A DNA stretch of 52,449 nt from Clostridiales bacterium (GTDB taxonomy: Bacteria > Bacillota > Clostridia > Oscillospirales > Butyricicoccaceae): contig DYCA01000013.1 of assembly GCA_019418305.1 (NCBI GenBank), positions 568-53,016 on the forward strand, in the 5' to 3' direction. Below, one piece after another: positions 30,383 to 39,381 of this stretch. Made by a program: the position numbers and the translations under genes. Under the pieces are notes generated by a model, which did no database searches, was not told the DNA's origin, and saw nothing but the letters and a program-made list of their open reading frames with translations. Positions within the stretch are counted from its first letter, which is position 1, and each line of letters starts with the position of its first letter.

Positions 30383-32029
30383 TTATTCCACGGAAAGAAT
30401 ATAATAGTACACCGGCTGTCCGCCGTCGATGACCGAGATTTCCAGCTCTTTATTCTCCTTGCGCAGCAGCGCTTCTACCTCCGCGGCCTGCTCCGCGCTC
30501 ACGCCTTCACCATAAATGACCGTGGCAAATGCGCTGTCGTCGCTTACCATCTCGCGCACGAGCTTTTTGATGACCGAAGCCTCGCGCCCGCTCGCGCACA
30601 GCTTGCCTTCGCTGAGCGACAGATACTCGCCCTGCTTAATCTTCTTGCCGTCAAACTCACTGTCGCGCGCGGCGTAGGTCACCTGACCGCTGCGCACATG
30701 AGCCGCCGCGTCGCGCATCGCCTGCGCCAGCAGGTTTTCATCCTCCCCGTCCGGGTCGACAGCCAGCATCGCAGACATGCCCTGCGGGATGGTCTTGGTC
30801 GGCACGACGACAATTTTTTTCTCCTCAGACAGGTGCACAGCCTGCTCGGCTGCCATGATTATATTCTTATTATTGGGCAGCACAAACACGATTTCCGCCG
30901 GAACCGCGTCCACCGCGCGCACGATGTCGTCGGTCGAGGGGTTCATGGTCTGACCGCCCTGCACAACAACGTCCACACCCAAATCGGTAAATACGTTTTT
31001 CAAGCCGTCGCCCGCGGCGACCGCGACAAAGCCGAATTTCTTTTCCGCCGGAACAATGACACGCTCGGCCGGCGCATCCGCTGTGCCTTCGATGACCTTG
31101 GCGGTGTGCTGCTCGCGCATGTTCTCAATTTTAACGGTCAGCAGCGGACCGAACTTGAGGCCCTCCTCCAGTGCCTTGTTGGGCTGGTCAGTGTGTACAT
31201 GCACCTTGACGATATCGTCATCCTCAACCACCACCAGACTGTCGCCGATTTCACTGAGAATCGCGCGCAGACGACCGACGTTGCGCGCCTTATCCTTGCG
31301 CGCGGCGATAAACTCGGTGCAGTAGGTGAAGGTGATATCCTCATCCGCGATTGCAGCGAAATCCGCTGCTGCCTTGGTCGGCTCGGCCACGGTGCGCTCC
31401 TTATGGATGCCGCGCAGCGCGTCCAGCATGCCTTCGAGAATGGTCAGGTAGCCGAAGCCGCCCGCGTCCACCACGCCCGCCTTTTCCAGCACGGGATTCT
31501 GATGCACGGTTTCCTCCAGCGCCTGCCGTCCGCAGGTCAGCACGGTTTCGAGCACCTGCTCAGCCGACAGGTCCGGCTCGGCCTGACAGGCTTCGACCGC
31601 CTGCTGTGCAGACACGCGCGACACGGTCAAAATCGTGCCTTCTGCGGGCTTCATAACCGCCTTATACGCAGTTTCCACGCCCTCGCGCAGCGCCAGCGCC
31701 AGTTCACGGCCGCCCGCCGCATCGGTTTCGCGCAGTTTTTTCGCCACGCCGCGGAACAGCAGCGACAAAATAACGCCCGAATTGCCGCGCGCACCGCGCA
31801 GCAGCGCGGATGCCGTCGTGTCGACGGCTTTTGCCAGCGTCGGCTCGGTCAGCTTTTCCATCTCGGTCATCGCCGAGCCCATCGTCATGGACATATTGGT
31901 GCCCGTATCGCCGTCCGGCACAGGAAAAACGTTCAGTTCGTTGACCTGTTCCTTCTTTTCGGCAATGGCAAGCGCGCCTTCGATCACCATGGACTGGAAC
32001 AGCGCGCCGTCTATTTTCTGATCTGCCAT
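30383..32029 (-). CDS. fakA: fatty acid kinase catalytic subunit (DAK2/YloV family)
   Basis: A 548-residue kinase that phosphorylates fatty acids held by a FakB (DegV-like) protein, feeding exogenous fatty acids into phospholipids. The N-terminal DhaL domain has VNELNVFPVPDGDTGTNM (about 28-45), whose Asp residues bind magnesium-ATP, plus GARGNSGVILSLLFRG (about 93-108). A middle domain follows, and the C-terminal domain ends in GGQPVYYYILSVE, the site family members use for FakB contact. The yloU gene is 37 bases upstream, the same arrangement as in B. subtilis. No degV-type fakB gene is in the window. Confidence 0.93.
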   Translation of the reverse strand: MADQKIDGALFQSMVIEGALAIAEKKEQVNELNVFPVPDGDTGTNMSMTMGSAMTEMEKLTEPTLAKAVDTTASALLRGARGNSGVILSLLFRGVAKKLRETDAAGGRELALALREGVETAYKAVMKPAEGTILTVSRVSAQQAVEACQAEPDLSAEQVLETVLTCGRQALEETVHQNPVLEKAGVVDAGGFGYLTILEGMLDALRGIHKERTVAEPTKAAADFAAIADEDITFTYCTEFIAARKDKARNVGRLRAILSEIGDSLVVVEDDDIVKVHVHTDQPNKALEEGLKFGPLLTVKIENMREQHTAKVIEGTADAPAERVIVPAEKKFGFVAVAAGDGLKNVFTDLGVDVVVQGGQTMNPSTDDIVRAVDAVPAEIVFVLPNNKNIIMAAEQAVHLSEEKKIVVVPTKTIPQGMSAMLAVDPDGEDENLLAQAMRDAAAHVRSGQVTYAARDSEFDGKKIKQGEYLSLSEGKLCASGREASVIKKLVREMVSDDSAFATVIYGEGVSAEQAAEVEALLRKENKELEISVIDGGQPVYYYILSVE

Positions 32030-32066
32030 TTACTTAACTCTCCCCGAATTCTTTTTTGGCCGCGCG

Positions 32067-32417
32067 TCAGTCCGCACGGATACTCTCTACATAGATATCC
32101 ACATTCTTTACATCCACGCCGGTCAATCGCTCAACGTGGTAGCGCACCTCGCTGATGATCGAACGGCACACGGTTGCAATGTTCACGCCGTGCTCGACTG
32201 CGATGTGCAGGTCGATATTGACGCCGCCGTCCGGCGCCTCCGACACCTTGACGCCGCGCGACTGGGTATCGCGTCCGAGCAGATGCGCCAGCCCGTCCGA
32301 CATCGAGCGAATGGTCATGCCCTTCACGCCGAAGCACGAAGAAGCCGCATAGCCCGCAATTCCTGCCATCACCTCGTTTGTGATTTCAATATATCCAAGA
32401 TCGGTCTTGATCGTCAT
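32067..32417 (-). CDS. yloU: Asp23/Gls24 family protein (YloU)
   Basis: A 116-residue alkaline-shock family protein. The family core is GYIEITNEVMAGIAGYAASS (about 8-27), GVKGM and GVNIDLHIAVEHGVNI (about 65-80), with the C-terminal TGVDVKNVDIYVESI. In Gram-positive bacteria these proteins sit near the membrane and affect envelope stress and, as partners of FakA, fatty-acid use. The ATG at 32417 follows GGGAGGG. It is the first gene of the yloU-fakA operon. The exact molecular role is not established. Confidence 0.92.
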   Translation of the reverse strand: MTIKTDLGYIEITNEVMAGIAGYAASSCFGVKGMTIRSMSDGLAHLLGRDTQSRGVKVSEAPDGGVNIDLHIAVEHGVNIATVCRSIISEVRYHVERLTGVDVKNVDIYVESIRAD

Positions 32418-32503
32418 AGAAAAACCCTCCCTGCGATCGTTTGATGCTTTTTGCGACAAAACGCGTTGCACGGCGCAGCGCCGTCTGAATCGTTTCTGTC
32501 TAT

Positions 32504-32532
32504 ATGATATAACAAAACCAGTCCAAATACAA
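32504..32532 (-). promoter_or_regulatory. promoter of yloU-fakA
   Basis: Minus strand: TTGTAT (32527-32532), 17 bases, TATCAT (32504-32509), leaving an 80-base leader. Confidence 0.65.
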
Positions 32533-32644
32533 GCAAAGCGGTGATTTTTTTGCGAGTGGCCTGACATAATTCGGAATAATCGACAGGAAAATGTACGCGA
32601 TTTCTGTTTTTCACAATTCTTTCCGTTTTTTCACAAACAAATGT

Positions 32645-32699
32645 TTGCTTTACTGCGCATTTTAGGGTATAATAGAAAAAAAATACGAACGTATGTTCC
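32645..32699 (+). promoter_or_regulatory. lexA promoter with a consensus SOS box
   Basis: TTGCTT (32645-32650), 17 bases, TATAAT (32668-32673). CGAACGTATGTTCC at 32686-32699 matches the Gram-positive SOS box CGAACRNRYGTTYC at every defined base and lies just past the transcription start, so LexA should repress its own gene. Confidence 0.9.
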
Positions 32700-32727
32700 G
32701 AAAGGCAACAGCAAGGAGTGCGTCCAT

Positions 32728-33318
32728 ATGAAAAAAATCTCCGCCAAACAGCAACGGATTTTGGATTATATCAGCGAATTTTCCCTCGAGCATGGCTATC
32801 CCCCCTCGGTTCGCGAGATCTGCGCGGAAATGAACCTGCGCTCACCCTCGACTGTGCATGCGCACCTGAAAAAATTGCAGGAGGCAGGCTACCTTGAGCC
32901 AAGTGAGCACAAATCCCGCGCGCTGACCCCGGTCAGCGGCCCGTCCATGGTTACGCGCGTGCCCATTCTTGGCCGCGTCACCGCCGGTATGCCGATTCTC
33001 GCGGTCGAGGAGCACGTGGGCTACGTCCCGTTTGAACCTGCGGCAAACGGCGGAGAATACTATGCCCTGCGCATCCGCGGCGATTCGATGATCGGCGTTG
33101 GCATCATGGATGACGATCTGGTTATCGTCCGACAGGATATTCAAGCGCGCAACGGCGATATCGTCATCGCTCTGTTGGAGGACGAGGCCACCTGTAAAAC
33201 GCTGAACATCACGGCGGACGGCGTATGGCTGATGCCGGAAAACCCCGCCTATCCTCCCATTGACGGCACAGGCTGTCAGATTCTCGGCGTGGTCAAGGCG
33301 GTTTACCGCGAATACTAA
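32728..33318 (+). CDS. lexA: LexA repressor
   Basis: A 196-residue SOS repressor. The winged helix-turn-helix has GYPPSVREICAEMNLRSPST (about 23-42). The self-cleavage bond is Ala86-Gly87 in VTAGMP. The Ser-Lys dyad is Ser120 in RIRGDSMIGVGI and Lys157 in EATCKTL. The ATG at 32728 follows AAGGAG. With the SOS box over its own promoter it forms the usual feedback loop: RecA filaments on damaged DNA trigger cleavage. recG, encoded 88 bases downstream on the same strand, may be co-transcribed and so weakly SOS-linked. Confidence 0.97.
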   Translation: MKKISAKQQRILDYISEFSLEHGYPPSVREICAEMNLRSPSTVHAHLKKLQEAGYLEPSEHKSRALTPVSGPSMVTRVPILGRVTAGMPILAVEEHVGYVPFEPAANGGEYYALRIRGDSMIGVGIMDDDLVIVRQDIQARNGDIVIALLEDEATCKTLNITADGVWLMPENPAYPPIDGTGCQILGVVKAVYREY

Positions 33319-33359
33319 CATGCTCGATGGAAACCACGGTTCCCATCACATTCGGCTCC

Positions 33360-33379
33360 GGCCGCCCCCACGGGCGGCC
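33360..33379 (+). other. G+C-rich hairpin between lexA and recG
   Basis: GGCCGCCC/GGGCGGCC with a 4-base loop and no T-run. It may slow or partly end transcription from lexA into recG, or stabilise the mRNA. Confidence 0.45.
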
Positions 33380-33405
33380 GCGCGTCTATTTCTAAGGAGG
33401 CTGCC

Positions 33406-35448
33406 ATGCCCGCACTGGAGGACAGCATCCGCTTTGTCAAGGGCGTCGGCCCGAAAAAAGCGGCTTTGTTTGAAAAACTGCATATCCGTACGCTGCGCGA
33501 CGCACTGGAAACCTATCCGCGCGATTATGAGGACCGCACGGCTATCACCCCCATTGCGGACATCGCGGAAGACGGCAAGTATGCTGTCCGTGCGGTTGTC
33601 GGCACCGAGCCGAAAACCACCCGCATCCGCAAGGGCATGACGCTGGTCAAATGCACGATTTTCGACGAATCCGGCTCGCTGCCCGTCACCTATTTTAACA
33701 ACCCCTATGCCGCGGCGCTGCTGCGCGTCGGGCAGGAATATGTGTTCTACGGGCGCGTGCAAGCAAACGGCCACACGCGCATGCTGGTTTCGCCGCAGTC
33801 GGAAAAGGTCTCGCCCGACGCGGAACACCCCGGTCGTATTGTGCCGGTCTACCCGCTGACCGCGGGGCTGACCCAGCGTGACATGGCGCGTGTGACCGAA
33901 GCGGCGCTGGATGCGGTACCGGGCGACTGGCCCGACCCGCTGCCCGAGGTGCTGCGCGCGCGGTACAAGCTGCCGGATGCTGCCGACGCGCTGGCCGCCA
34001 TCCACCGGCCGCAGTCGACACAGGATATGGCCGACGCGCGCCGCCGTATGGTATTCGAGGAGTTATTCCTTCTCTGCTGTGGCTTGCAGCAGCTCAAAGA
34101 GCGCCGCCGCGCCGACACAGGGCTGCTATTTTCGGATGCATCCCTTGCAGACTTTTTCGCCGCACTCCCCTTTTCCCCCACAGGAGCGCAGCGCCGCGCA
34201 ATCGGGGAAATTGCGTCGGACTGCGCCTCCGGCCGTCCGATGAACCGGCTGGTACAGGGCGATGTCGGCTCAGGCAAGACAATTGTCGCCGCTGCGCTAT
34301 GTGCGCTGGCCGCCAAAAGCGGCTATCAGGCCGCCTTTATGGCCCCGACGGAAATCCTTGCGGCGCAGCACGCGGAAACGCTCGCGCCGCTGCTGGAAAA
34401 GCTCGGCATTTCCTGCACCCTGCTGACCGGCTCGATGAGTGCGGCGCAGAAGCGCGCTGCCCTCGCCGCCATCGAAAGCGGCGCGGCGCAGGTTGTCATC
34501 GGTACACATGCGCTCATCCAGCAGAGCGTGACCTTTCACCGATTGGGCGCGGTCGTGGCCGACGAACAGCATCGCTTCGGCGTGGCGCAGCGCGCCGCGC
34601 TGTCCGCCAAAGGACAAACACCCCATGTTCTGGTCATGTCGGCAACACCCATCCCGCGCACGCTTGCGCTCATCCTGTACGGCGACCTCGATGTGTCCGT
34701 GCTCGACGAAGTCCCGCCCGGCCGTCAGCCGGTCGAGACCTACGCTGTGGGCGAGAATATGCGAAAACGCATCACTGCCTTCATTGACAAACAGATCGAG
34801 CAGGGCGGGCAGGTTTATGTGGTGTGTCCGCTGGTCGAAGAAGGCGAAATGAACCTCAAGAGCGCGGAGCAGCACGCAGTCGACCTGCAAAAAATGCTGC
34901 CGCACCGGCGCGTTGCCGTGCTGCACGGACGCATGAAAAGCGCAGAAAAAGAGCGCGTCATGCAAGCATTTGCCGCGAAAGAATACGATATTCTGGTCGC
35001 CACGACTGTCATTGAGGTCGGCGTGGACGTGCCGAACGCCAACCTGATGGTCGTTGAGGACGCCGATCGCTTCGGCCTGTCCCAGCTGCACCAGCTGCGC
35101 GGCCGTGTCGGACGCGGCACGCGGCAGTCCTACTGCATTTTCTTCGGCGCGGACAAAGGGCAAACCGCGCGAGAACGGCTGAAAATCCTGTGTAAAACAA
35201 ATGACGGCTTTGAAGTCGCGCGCGCCGACCTGTCGCAGCGCGGCCCGGGTGACTTTTTCGGCAGGCGGCAGCACGGTTTGCCTGCGCTGCACGTTGCCGA
35301 CCCGATTGCCGATCTGGCACTCATGCAGAGCGCACGCGAAGAAGCCGAGCAGATTTTGCAGACCGACCCAACGCTTGCAGGCTATCCTGAACTGCGCGCG
35401 CGCGTGCACCGCATGTTCGAGGAGCGGGACGACGAGGCATTCAACTAA
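33406..35448 (+). CDS. recG: ATP-dependent DNA helicase RecG
   Basis: A 680-residue helicase that rewinds stalled forks and branched DNA. The wedge (OB-fold) domain occupies about residues 50-150. The helicase core follows: Walker A GDVGSGKTIVAAA (about 285-297), MAPTEILAAQHAE (about 312-324), the DEQH box in VVADEQHRFGVAQR (about 383-396), MSATPIPRTL, and motif VI in QLRGRVGRGTRQSYC. GRRQHGLPALHVAD near residue 625 is typical of RecG C-termini. The start has AAGGAGG 6 bases upstream. A multi-hairpin repeat and a terminator follow. In B. subtilis recG also lies near yloUV, which agrees with the local order. Confidence 0.97.
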   Translation: MPALEDSIRFVKGVGPKKAALFEKLHIRTLRDALETYPRDYEDRTAITPIADIAEDGKYAVRAVVGTEPKTTRIRKGMTLVKCTIFDESGSLPVTYFNNPYAAALLRVGQEYVFYGRVQANGHTRMLVSPQSEKVSPDAEHPGRIVPVYPLTAGLTQRDMARVTEAALDAVPGDWPDPLPEVLRARYKLPDAADALAAIHRPQSTQDMADARRRMVFEELFLLCCGLQQLKERRRADTGLLFSDASLADFFAALPFSPTGAQRRAIGEIASDCASGRPMNRLVQGDVGSGKTIVAAALCALAAKSGYQAAFMAPTEILAAQHAETLAPLLEKLGISCTLLTGSMSAAQKRAALAAIESGAAQVVIGTHALIQQSVTFHRLGAVVADEQHRFGVAQRAALSAKGQTPHVLVMSATPIPRTLALILYGDLDVSVLDEVPPGRQPVETYAVGENMRKRITAFIDKQIEQGGQVYVVCPLVEEGEMNLKSAEQHAVDLQKMLPHRRVAVLHGRMKSAEKERVMQAFAAKEYDILVATTVIEVGVDVPNANLMVVEDADRFGLSQLHQLRGRVGRGTRQSYCIFFGADKGQTARERLKILCKTNDGFEVARADLSQRGPGDFFGRRQHGLPALHVADPIADLALMQSAREEAEQILQTDPTLAGYPELRARVHRMFEERDDEAFN

Positions 35449-35451
35449 TGT

Positions 35452-35585
35452 CAATCGAACCGTACAGGTTCGATTGCGGGGCCATGCCGCGCGAAGCGCG
35501 GACATCCCCCATACGAAAAGTTCCAGCATGCGAAACTTTTCCTCTTTCCTGCATCAAAGCCGAGGCACATGTCCCTGGCTTTGAT
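35452..35585 (+). repeat. multi-hairpin intergenic repeat, copy B
   Basis: Hairpins: CAATCGAACC/GGTTCGATTG around GTACA (35452-35476), CCGCGC/GCGCGG (35487-35501), GAAAAGTT/AACTTTTC (35515-35522 and 35534-35541) with a loop beginning CC and ending GA, and ATCAAAGCC/GGCTTTGAT (35553-35585) around GAGGCACATGTCCCT. Same order as copy A at 15916; the last loop matches copy C. Confidence 0.75.
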
Positions 35586-35614
35586 AAAAAGAACCGCCTT
35601 CCGGCGGTTCTTTT
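35586..35614 (+). terminator. terminator of recG
   Basis: Stem AAAAGAACCGCC/GGCGGTTCTTTT with loop TTCC and a T-run. An almost identical terminator follows RNase Y at 42184. Confidence 0.88.
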
Positions 35615-35644
35615 CTATTTGATACGCGCCTTACAGCGCGATCG

Positions 35645-36550
35645 TCACTGTTTCGGCTTGTTTTCTTTCTTGGTGCCGTCGCGTTCGGACAGCACCAATC
35701 CGCCAAGCGCAAGCGCCGTGCCCAGCCACATGGACGGAGTCATCGTTTCGTGCAGGATGAGCGCGGAGCTGATGATGGTTACAATCGGAGTCGCATAGAT
35801 ATACGCGCTGGTACGCACCGGACCGAGCAGGAATACCGCGCGGTTCCACGTTGCAAAGCAGGTCGCGGATGCGCCCAACCCGAGAAACAGCAGGTTTGCC
35901 AGATGCACCGGCTCGAGCCATGCCGCCGGTCCTGCCGGAAAGCCATCGAGAAACGCCGGAATGAGCAGAAACAGCAGTCCGTAACCAAACACCCGGCAGG
36001 TCAGCGGCACGGTGGCATAGCCCGCCCCGCCCAGATATCGAATCAGCACGGAGTACACGCCCCAGACCAGTGCCGCGCCCACGCCGAGCAGCGCCCCCAG
36101 CGGACTGAAATGCAGCTCGCTCACGCCCGCCAGCGACACGAGCGCTACGCCCGCCATCGCACAGACAAAGCCGCAGAAAAACCAGCGGCCGAGCTTCTCG
36201 TGCAGCAAAAGCGCGGCGAACAGTGCGGTAAACAGCGGCGCCGCCGCCACGATGATACCGACGAGCGAGGCCGATATGTACGTCAGCGCAATGTTCTCCA
36301 TCAGGAAATACAGTGTCACACCGCTCAGACCCGCCAGCGCAAACAGGATTTCATGCCGTTTTTCCTTGGCGCGCATCCAGCCGCGCGACGCAATCAATAG
36401 CGCCGCAAACCCCAACGCAAAGCGCGTGACCATGATTTCCACCGGTGAAAAGGTGCGCAGCAGCACCTTGGTCGAAACAAAGGTCGTGCCCCAGACCAGC
36501 ACGGTGAACGCGCCGAGCAGATGTCCCTGCAAAATATGATTTTCCCGCAT
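35645..36550 (-). CDS. EamA/DMT-family transporter
   Basis: A 301-residue integral membrane protein with ten predicted helices in two repeated EamA halves. The first half has LVWGTTFVSTKVLLRTFSPV near residues 18-37 and LVGIIVAAAPLFTALFAALL near 96-115; the second has an equivalent TSAYIYATPIVTIISSALIL near 246-265. Such drug/metabolite transporters export or exchange metabolites; the substrate cannot be inferred. The ATG at 36550 follows AAGGGTG. The C-terminus ends in a basic tail (ERDGTKKENKPKQ). It is downstream of mnmA on the same strand but beyond a strong terminator. Confidence 0.9.
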   Translation of the reverse strand: MRENHILQGHLLGAFTVLVWGTTFVSTKVLLRTFSPVEIMVTRFALGFAALLIASRGWMRAKEKRHEILFALAGLSGVTLYFLMENIALTYISASLVGIIVAAAPLFTALFAALLLHEKLGRWFFCGFVCAMAGVALVSLAGVSELHFSPLGALLGVGAALVWGVYSVLIRYLGGAGYATVPLTCRVFGYGLLFLLIPAFLDGFPAGPAAWLEPVHLANLLFLGLGASATCFATWNRAVFLLGPVRTSAYIYATPIVTIISSALILHETMTPSMWLGTALALGGLVLSERDGTKKENKPKQ

Positions 36551-36590
36551 TGTCTTTCACCCTTCCACGAGCCCCGCGCGATTCCAAAAG

Positions 36591-36616
36591 AAAATGGCGG
36601 CAAGCCGCCATTTTTT
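36591..36616 (-). terminator. terminator of mnmA
   Basis: Perfect stem AAAATGGCGG/CCGCCATTTT with a 4-base loop; T-runs on both sides. It overlaps the last bases of the mnmA stop codon. Confidence 0.85.
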
Positions 36617-37634
36617 ACTCGATAAACCCGCCGCCGATGACGATATCGCCGTCGTAAAGCACCGCGCTCTGCCCCGCAGCCGGTGCGCGAACCGCATCTT
36701 CAAACACGATGCGCGCCTCCTTGCCATCCGGATAGACGGTCGCACGGTCGCTGCGGCGCGAAAAGCGCACACGCACCTCGCAAGCAAACGGGCCGTTTTC
36801 CGCGTATTCCGGCGCGATATAGTGCACGTCCCGCACGGTAATCTCACTGCGGTACACATCCTCGAGCGACAAAACGACCTCGTTGGTCTCCGGCCGCAGT
36901 TCATGCACAAACAGCCGTCCCTCCGCCGCAACGCCCAGCCCCTTGCGCTGGCCGACCGTATAGCAGTGAATGCCCTTGTGCCGCCCGAGCACCTTGCCGT
37001 TTTCGTCCACAAAGTTGCCCGGCGGGCAGGCCGCGCCGTGACGCTCCAGCCAGCCCTGTACATCGCCGTCCGGGATGAAGCACACATCCATGCTGTCCGG
37101 CTTTTCCGACACAGAAAGGCCGATTTCGCGCGCGTTTTCGCGCACTTCCGCCTTGTTTTCCGCTTCACCCAAGGGGAACAGACAGCGCGCCACCGTTTTG
37201 CGCGGCAGCCGATACAGCATATAGCTCTGATCCTTTTCCGCGCGGGCACGCCGCAGCAGCGCACGGCCCTCGGCATCACGTCCCGTGCGGGCATAGTGCC
37301 CGGTGGCAACATACGCCGCGCCGATTTCATCGGCGTAGTCGGTCAGTGCGCGGAATTTGATGAGCGGATTGCACATCACGCACGGGTTAGGCGTGCGCGC
37401 ATTGCAGAACGAATCGGCAAAATAACCGCAAATCTGCTGCTCGAACGCCTCGCGCCGATGCGCGATATAAAGCGGAATGCCCAAATCGTCCGCCGTGTGC
37501 TGGGCGGCTTCCTCGCCGCCCAGCCCCACCTCCAAAAACAGGCCGTGCACTTCATAGCCCATGTCTCGCAGCCGTGCCGCCGCTACAGCGGAGTCCACGC
37601 CGCCCGAAAGTCCCAATACTACCTTTTCTGCCAT
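36615..37634 (-). CDS. mnmA: tRNA-specific 2-thiouridylase
   Basis: A 339-residue enzyme that adds sulfur to U34 of Lys, Glu and Gln tRNAs, using ATP and a persulfide relay. The PP-loop is GLSGGVDSAVAA (about 8-19). The first catalytic cysteine is in NPCVMCNPLIKF (about 97-108); the second is in SMDVCFIPDGD (about 188-198). The C-terminal beta-barrel ends with AAGQSAVLYDGDIVIGGGFI, a family signature. The ATG at 37634 follows TAGGAG. The cysteine desulfurase partner is not nearby. Confidence 0.96.
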   Translation of the reverse strand: MAEKVVLGLSGGVDSAVAAARLRDMGYEVHGLFLEVGLGGEEAAQHTADDLGIPLYIAHRREAFEQQICGYFADSFCNARTPNPCVMCNPLIKFRALTDYADEIGAAYVATGHYARTGRDAEGRALLRRARAEKDQSYMLYRLPRKTVARCLFPLGEAENKAEVRENAREIGLSVSEKPDSMDVCFIPDGDVQGWLERHGAACPPGNFVDENGKVLGRHKGIHCYTVGQRKGLGVAAEGRLFVHELRPETNEVVLSLEDVYRSEITVRDVHYIAPEYAENGPFACEVRVRFSRRSDRATVYPDGKEARIVFEDAVRAPAAGQSAVLYDGDIVIGGGFIE

Positions 37635-37712
37635 GAAATATCTCCTATATCTGCCAAACCGCGTCGGTGTTTCACCGCAGGCGGCGGCTTTTCCGGGGGA
37701 TTTAATATTCCT

Positions 37713-39362
37713 TTATGAAGTCGTCCACGTTTCCAGGCCTGCAAACGCATTGTACGGCGAGGGCGTATAATTGTCGATAAGGCCCTTGCGAATAATGATC
37801 TGCCCGCGCTCAAACGCAATCGGAATGATAGGCATCTGCTCCAAAAACAGGCTGTAGAAGCCGGAAACATTTTCGCCGCTGCGCGCCGCAGCAATTGCCG
37901 CCGTCATGTCCTCATTCGAATAGCCGCCATAGTTCAGGCTGCCGCCGGAGGATAACAGCGGACGCAGGTCAAAATCCGCAGTAAGCTGTGTTTCTCCATA
38001 GTATACGTCAAACGAACCGGATTGCAGCATGGAGACAAACGTCTCATACGGCTGCTTATCCACTGTCACGGTCACGCCCTCCAGCGCATTCCAGGACGCG
38101 GCAATCTGCTCTGCAGCTGCGACCTTGAAGGCGTTGTCCGAGTTAACCAGCAGACGAATGGACAGCGTTTGTCCGCCGGTGCCAATCGCAGCGGTAGTGA
38201 TGTCCGTATCTTCCCCGCCATCCGTATTATTATCCTCGTCGGTATATTCGTCGCCGTTATCCGTTTCGTCTGTATTGCCATACTCGTCCGTGTCGCCGGT
38301 TTGATCGGACGTATCCGTCTCATCTGTGTCGGTTTCGCCGCCAAGCCCTTCCCGCAGCAACTGCGCCGCTCTGGTTGCGTCCGCCGAAAGATTGAGCGTC
38401 AGATTTTCATCCGCCGGCTGCGGATTGACCGGCAGCACCGCGGGGTCGGCAAACGTTTGCAGCTGCGTTGCGCACAGGCTTTGCCGCGAGAGTGCGGCGC
38501 TCAGCGCCTGCCGCACCTTGGCATTGGCCAGCTGACTGTTTGCATAGTTGATGCCCAGATAGTGCAGCGATGCGCTGGTTGTCTGCACGGTATCCACCGA
38601 ACCGCCGACCGACGGGGGATCGGGCGAGATACGCGCCGCGCGCATCAGAGACACGTCGCCCGTCTGGAAACTGGACATCGCCGCGTCCGCACGCGTCATT
38701 GTCACCAGCGTAATCGTACGGATGGAGCCGAGGAAGCCGCCGTGCCAATTCTCGTTGGCCTCCAGCGTCCAGTGTCGATCCTGCTCAACCGGCTGGAACG
38801 GGCCGGTGCCGTCGGCAAAGCTGCCGCTGTCGGCCGAGCCTTGCCGGTAAATCGGAATATCCAGCAGACGTGGGAAATTGATATTGGGCGAGGTGAGCAC
38901 GATACGCACCTCGCGGTCACTCACCGCCTCGATGGAGGAAACCTCCGTCAGCCGGTTGTGAAACGGCGAAGCCTCGTTAAACTGCGCCGTCTGCAGGCTT
39001 GCGACCACATCGCGCGCGGTCAGTTTTTCGCCCGACCAGAAGGTTATGTCGTCCCGCAGGGTGAAGGTGAAGGTTGTGCCGTCGCCCGTATACGATTCAC
39101 ACAGCACATTTTCCGCCGTAAAATTCGAGGTGACCTCAAACAGCCCCTCATACAGCGCCTCGCACAGCACGCGATTGATGCTGGTGTTGTCCAGCACCGG
39201 ATTGAGCGTGCCGTTTTGATACCACGCCAGACCGAAATATGCATCCGACACCTTGACATTATCAACCGGCGCATCCTCGCCGCCCAAAGCGGGCAGACCG
39301 CAGGCGCTCAGCAGGCACAACGCTGCAAGGAACGCGGCAAGCACGCCTTTTTTCCATTTCAT
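37713..39362 (-). CDS. ABC transporter substrate-binding lipoprotein, family 5, with an acidic insert
   Basis: A 549-residue lipoprotein: signal peptide MKWKKGVLAAFLAALCLLSAC with the lipidated Cys21, then a peptide/nickel-type (OppA/DppA) binding fold. Family 5 motifs are FTLRDDITFWSGEKLTARDV (about 100-119), a DGTGPFQP-like loop (about 184-191) and LHYLGINYANSQLANAKVRQ (about 267-286). Between about residues 342 and 390 there is an insert made almost only of Asp, Glu, Thr and Gly, absent from ordinary members. No permease or ATPase genes are adjacent, so it is an orphan binding protein or one that serves a transporter elsewhere. The substrate is probably a peptide but is not proven. Confidence 0.87.
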   Translation of the reverse strand: MKWKKGVLAAFLAALCLLSACGLPALGGEDAPVDNVKVSDAYFGLAWYQNGTLNPVLDNTSINRVLCEALYEGLFEVTSNFTAENVLCESYTGDGTTFTFTLRDDITFWSGEKLTARDVVASLQTAQFNEASPFHNRLTEVSSIEAVSDREVRIVLTSPNINFPRLLDIPIYRQGSADSGSFADGTGPFQPVEQDRHWTLEANENWHGGFLGSIRTITLVTMTRADAAMSSFQTGDVSLMRAARISPDPPSVGGSVDTVQTTSASLHYLGINYANSQLANAKVRQALSAALSRQSLCATQLQTFADPAVLPVNPQPADENLTLNLSADATRAAQLLREGLGGETDTDETDTSDQTGDTDEYGNTDETDNGDEYTDEDNNTDGGEDTDITTAAIGTGGQTLSIRLLVNSDNAFKVAAAEQIAASWNALEGVTVTVDKQPYETFVSMLQSGSFDVYYGETQLTADFDLRPLLSSGGSLNYGGYSNEDMTAAIAAARSGENVSGFYSLFLEQMPIIPIAFERGQIIIRKGLIDNYTPSPYNAFAGLETWTTS

Positions 39363-39381
39363 AAACCGGACTTCCTTTCGG

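Noticed and set aside
30698..32155. A 485-codon plus-strand frame opposite fakA
   Set aside because: Complement of a gene with all DhaL and FakA motifs; product is His/Gln/Arg-rich noise.
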